Made by a program: the position numbers and the translations under genes. From positions 2,435,694 to 2,499,693 of the forward strand of contig KL647304.1 of assembly GCA_000727475.1 (NCBI GenBank): a stretch of 64,000 nt of DNA, in the 5' to 3' direction. This DNA comes from Sarcocystis neurona. Taxonomy: Eukaryota; Apicomplexa; Conoidasida; Eucoccidiorida; Sarcocystidae. The notes under the pieces are model-generated. The model had not been told where the DNA came from. It did not search any database and was given only the letters and a program-made list of their open reading frames with translations. The first letter of the stretch is position 1. Every line of letters begins with the position of its first letter. Of the stretch, positions 61,874-64,000 are shown in pieces.

Positions 61874-62646
61874 GACCTCTTTCCGTATGACCATAACTGT
61901 ACAACGATCTCGGTCTATAAATTTAGAAATGCAGCACCGCTTCTAGATTCCAGGGAACAATATTCAGACGTCGTCTCCATGCCTCAGGGTAGCGGGTGAG
62001 GGACAAACGTAATCAAGGAGAGTTGAGAGATTACGCGCTGTAGCAGCAACGTCGTCCCCGTCTCTTCAACCCTCAAAGCACACTGTAAAGAGTTCTATTA
62101 GAAGATGATTTTTCGTTTGCCACATCGGCAGGGAAAATGCAGTACTGCAGACTACAAATTGGTCGAACGCACGCAGGGATGTTTCCAGGCATGTCTGTAT
62201 GTGTGTGTGTATGTGTGTGTGTGTGTGTCTCTCTCTCTCTCTCTATATATATGGATATTCAACTTGTGTGTACAGAGGTATAGATAAGGAAGAAGCTGCA
62301 TGCATAGGAGACATCATCTAATGCATCTGCAGTCATTCAGATACGAAGTTCAGTTTGCTTCGATGTGTTTTGACGCAAGTGCAGAATGTTTTTGCAGTCT
62401 TATTCTCACGTTGACGTGTAGACACTTATTTAGGTGTATACGTGTACACATGTGGATGTGTGTCTACACCCTACATTACACCGTATGTATATGTACATAT
62501 GAATATGTCCGCATACACTTTACATATATCATCTTTCCTTACAGTTCCCTGTGTAGGCATCCGAACTGCGCACGACATATTGACGCACACATACCAGTTC
62601 ATGCGTCAGCACGTACCACGTACTCATTTGCATATCTATATATGTG

Positions 62647-62678
<32 letters not shown>

Positions 62679-63028
62679 CAAACCTGTGGACTGGCGACAG
62701 CGCTGCACGTGAGATCAACACGCAGACGGAGACTGCCTCTTGTGAACGATTGCGTCGATTCCGCCCAATGACTCCTCTTTCCCTCCCGCTGCCGTTCACC
62801 CCCTCTCACCTCGTACAGAGGCGTCTATTTTCTCCCCTGTCTTGTTTTCACTCGAGTTTCCTTGTGCGTTTTTTTCCATCAGTGATTTCACTTGAACAAA
62901 CACCAGAATCGTCCTCAAGGTCGGCTCTACCTATGCGGGGCCTTTTAATATAAACTTGTTGTGTCGTAAAGTATGGAATCACGTAGAGGCGGGAATTCAG
63001 ATACACGTGTCTGTGTGCACGAGAATTT

Positions 63029-63063
<35 letters not shown>

Positions 63064-64000
63064 TGTATATACATTACCGTAGGTACACAACTCCTATACA
63101 CGGACACCAATATACATATATATATATATATATACACACAAATACGTACACAGTTGTACGTCCCCACGCGTATATATGTTTACATATATATGTATATATG
63201 TATATATGAATGCATGCGTATGTGCGCTCAGGTACACGTGGACGTGAAGCAGGCGTAGTTATTAGCAGTGGTGGAACAGATGAGGCAGACGCTTTCGAAC
63301 AAGCGAAGAAGAAAAGGCTAATTATTTCGCTTGCTTCAGTGGAAGGCGCCAAGTTCCTTAGAAGGAACAGTGGTTGAAAAATCTCCAGTTTATATATATA
63401 AATATATATGTACATCCCGAATCGCGTGTCAAGTTGTAGGTTGGATACAAAGGAATACGATTCCTGAAAAGAAAAACAGAATAAAGCGGATGAAGACTGC
63501 AGAATGAAGAGACATAGTTTTGTCGAGGGAGCAACGCACACGGGACGTGGGGGAATAAACGAAAACAATTTACTTTGTCTGAGTTCTTGCCTCACCAGTG
63601 TCTCTCCTGTAGGTGACTGTAGTCTTTTAAACTCCAATGGGTCGTGCTGCGGCTCCTTTCCATTAACTATCAGTGCAACTCTCTCCATTCCGTCTCGTCA
63701 CTTTCACGTCTTGTCTCCCTTTTCCCGTGTTTCAGTTCATCGTATAACTATTGTCCTGTACGTGTACTCGTGTCGTCATAATTTACCAAGTTGTATGCGT
63801 TTGCTTCTTCTGTTACTGTTCAACAGTAGTACTATTGTACTGGTCTCACTTGCATTAGTATTAGTGTCGCAATTTTAACAACAACTGTCTCTCCGCTCTC
63901 CAGCTTCCTACTCGTATTAGTGTTGCAATTCTCACAACTACTGTCTTCATCTCTCCGCTCTCCAGCTTCCCCCCCTCTCTTCTCTTTTAATTCAACCTTA
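59920..64000. other. Terminal interval with microsatellites, no gene recognised
   Basis: TA/TGTATA microsatellites occur at about 60447-60500, 60675-60708, 61833-61873, 62636-62679, 63029-63070 and 63110-63137. A compound (TG)n(TC)n(TA)n run is at 62194-62253. Short C/T-rich stretches lie near 62770-62880 and 63690-64000. No frame shows a recognisable domain. Confidence 0.55.
62194..62253. repeat. Compound (TG)n-(TC)n-(TA)n microsatellite
   Basis: A TGTGTG run, then CTCTCTCT, then TATATATA, directly adjacent to each other. Confidence 0.9.

Overview
This is eukaryotic nuclear DNA, most likely from a coccidian apicomplexan. The reasons are intron-rich genes, CTG/CAG triplet tracts in introns and in coding sequence, very frequent TA/TGTA/TACGTA microsatellites, and protein domains typical of that group. 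The low gene density (three recognisable genes in 64 kb, introns of 0.4 to 6.5 kb) fits a large-genome coccidian better than a compact one. I cannot name the species, and Sarcocystidae versus Eimeriidae is left open. Most long open frames in the window are low-complexity artefacts of pyrimidine-rich DNA, so the genes were rebuilt by joining conserved protein segments at GT..AG junctions with matching phase.

Layout, all on the + strand. (1) 1-4201 is mainly C/T-rich low-complexity DNA, TA microsatellites and a CAG/CTG-rich stretch. (2) 4202-14398 is a six-exon DGAT2-family acyltransferase gene (copy 1), about 309 residues in the minimal model. (3) 14399-19851 has no recognisable gene; it carries a 173-bp tandem duplication. 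(4) 19852-27372 is a second DGAT2-family gene (copy 2). Its last five exons have exactly the same lengths and phases as copy 1 (128, 94, 143, 127 and 105 bp), but exon 4 has an in-frame TAA and lacks the AG at the orthologous splice acceptor. (5) 27373-31870 has no recognisable gene. (6) 31871-53008 is an eight-exon DHHC-type protein S-acyltransferase of 602 residues spread over 21 kb. Its third intron is 6.5 kb and mostly polypyrimidine. (7) 53009-64000 has no recognisable gene; it holds microsatellites and a 654-base run of N.

The two acyltransferase genes belong to the family that makes triacylglycerol or diacylglycerol from acyl-CoA at the ER. The DHHC gene encodes a membrane enzyme that attaches palmitate to cysteines of other proteins. 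Both use acyl-CoA, but nothing in the sequence shows that they act together.

The main points of interest are: the duplicated acyltransferase pair with a divergent His-Pro-His-Gly motif in each copy, the apparent decay of copy 2, donor sites that mostly read GTAC, CTG-repeat tracts that end exactly at splice acceptors, and polypyrimidine blocks that always lie on the sense strand.
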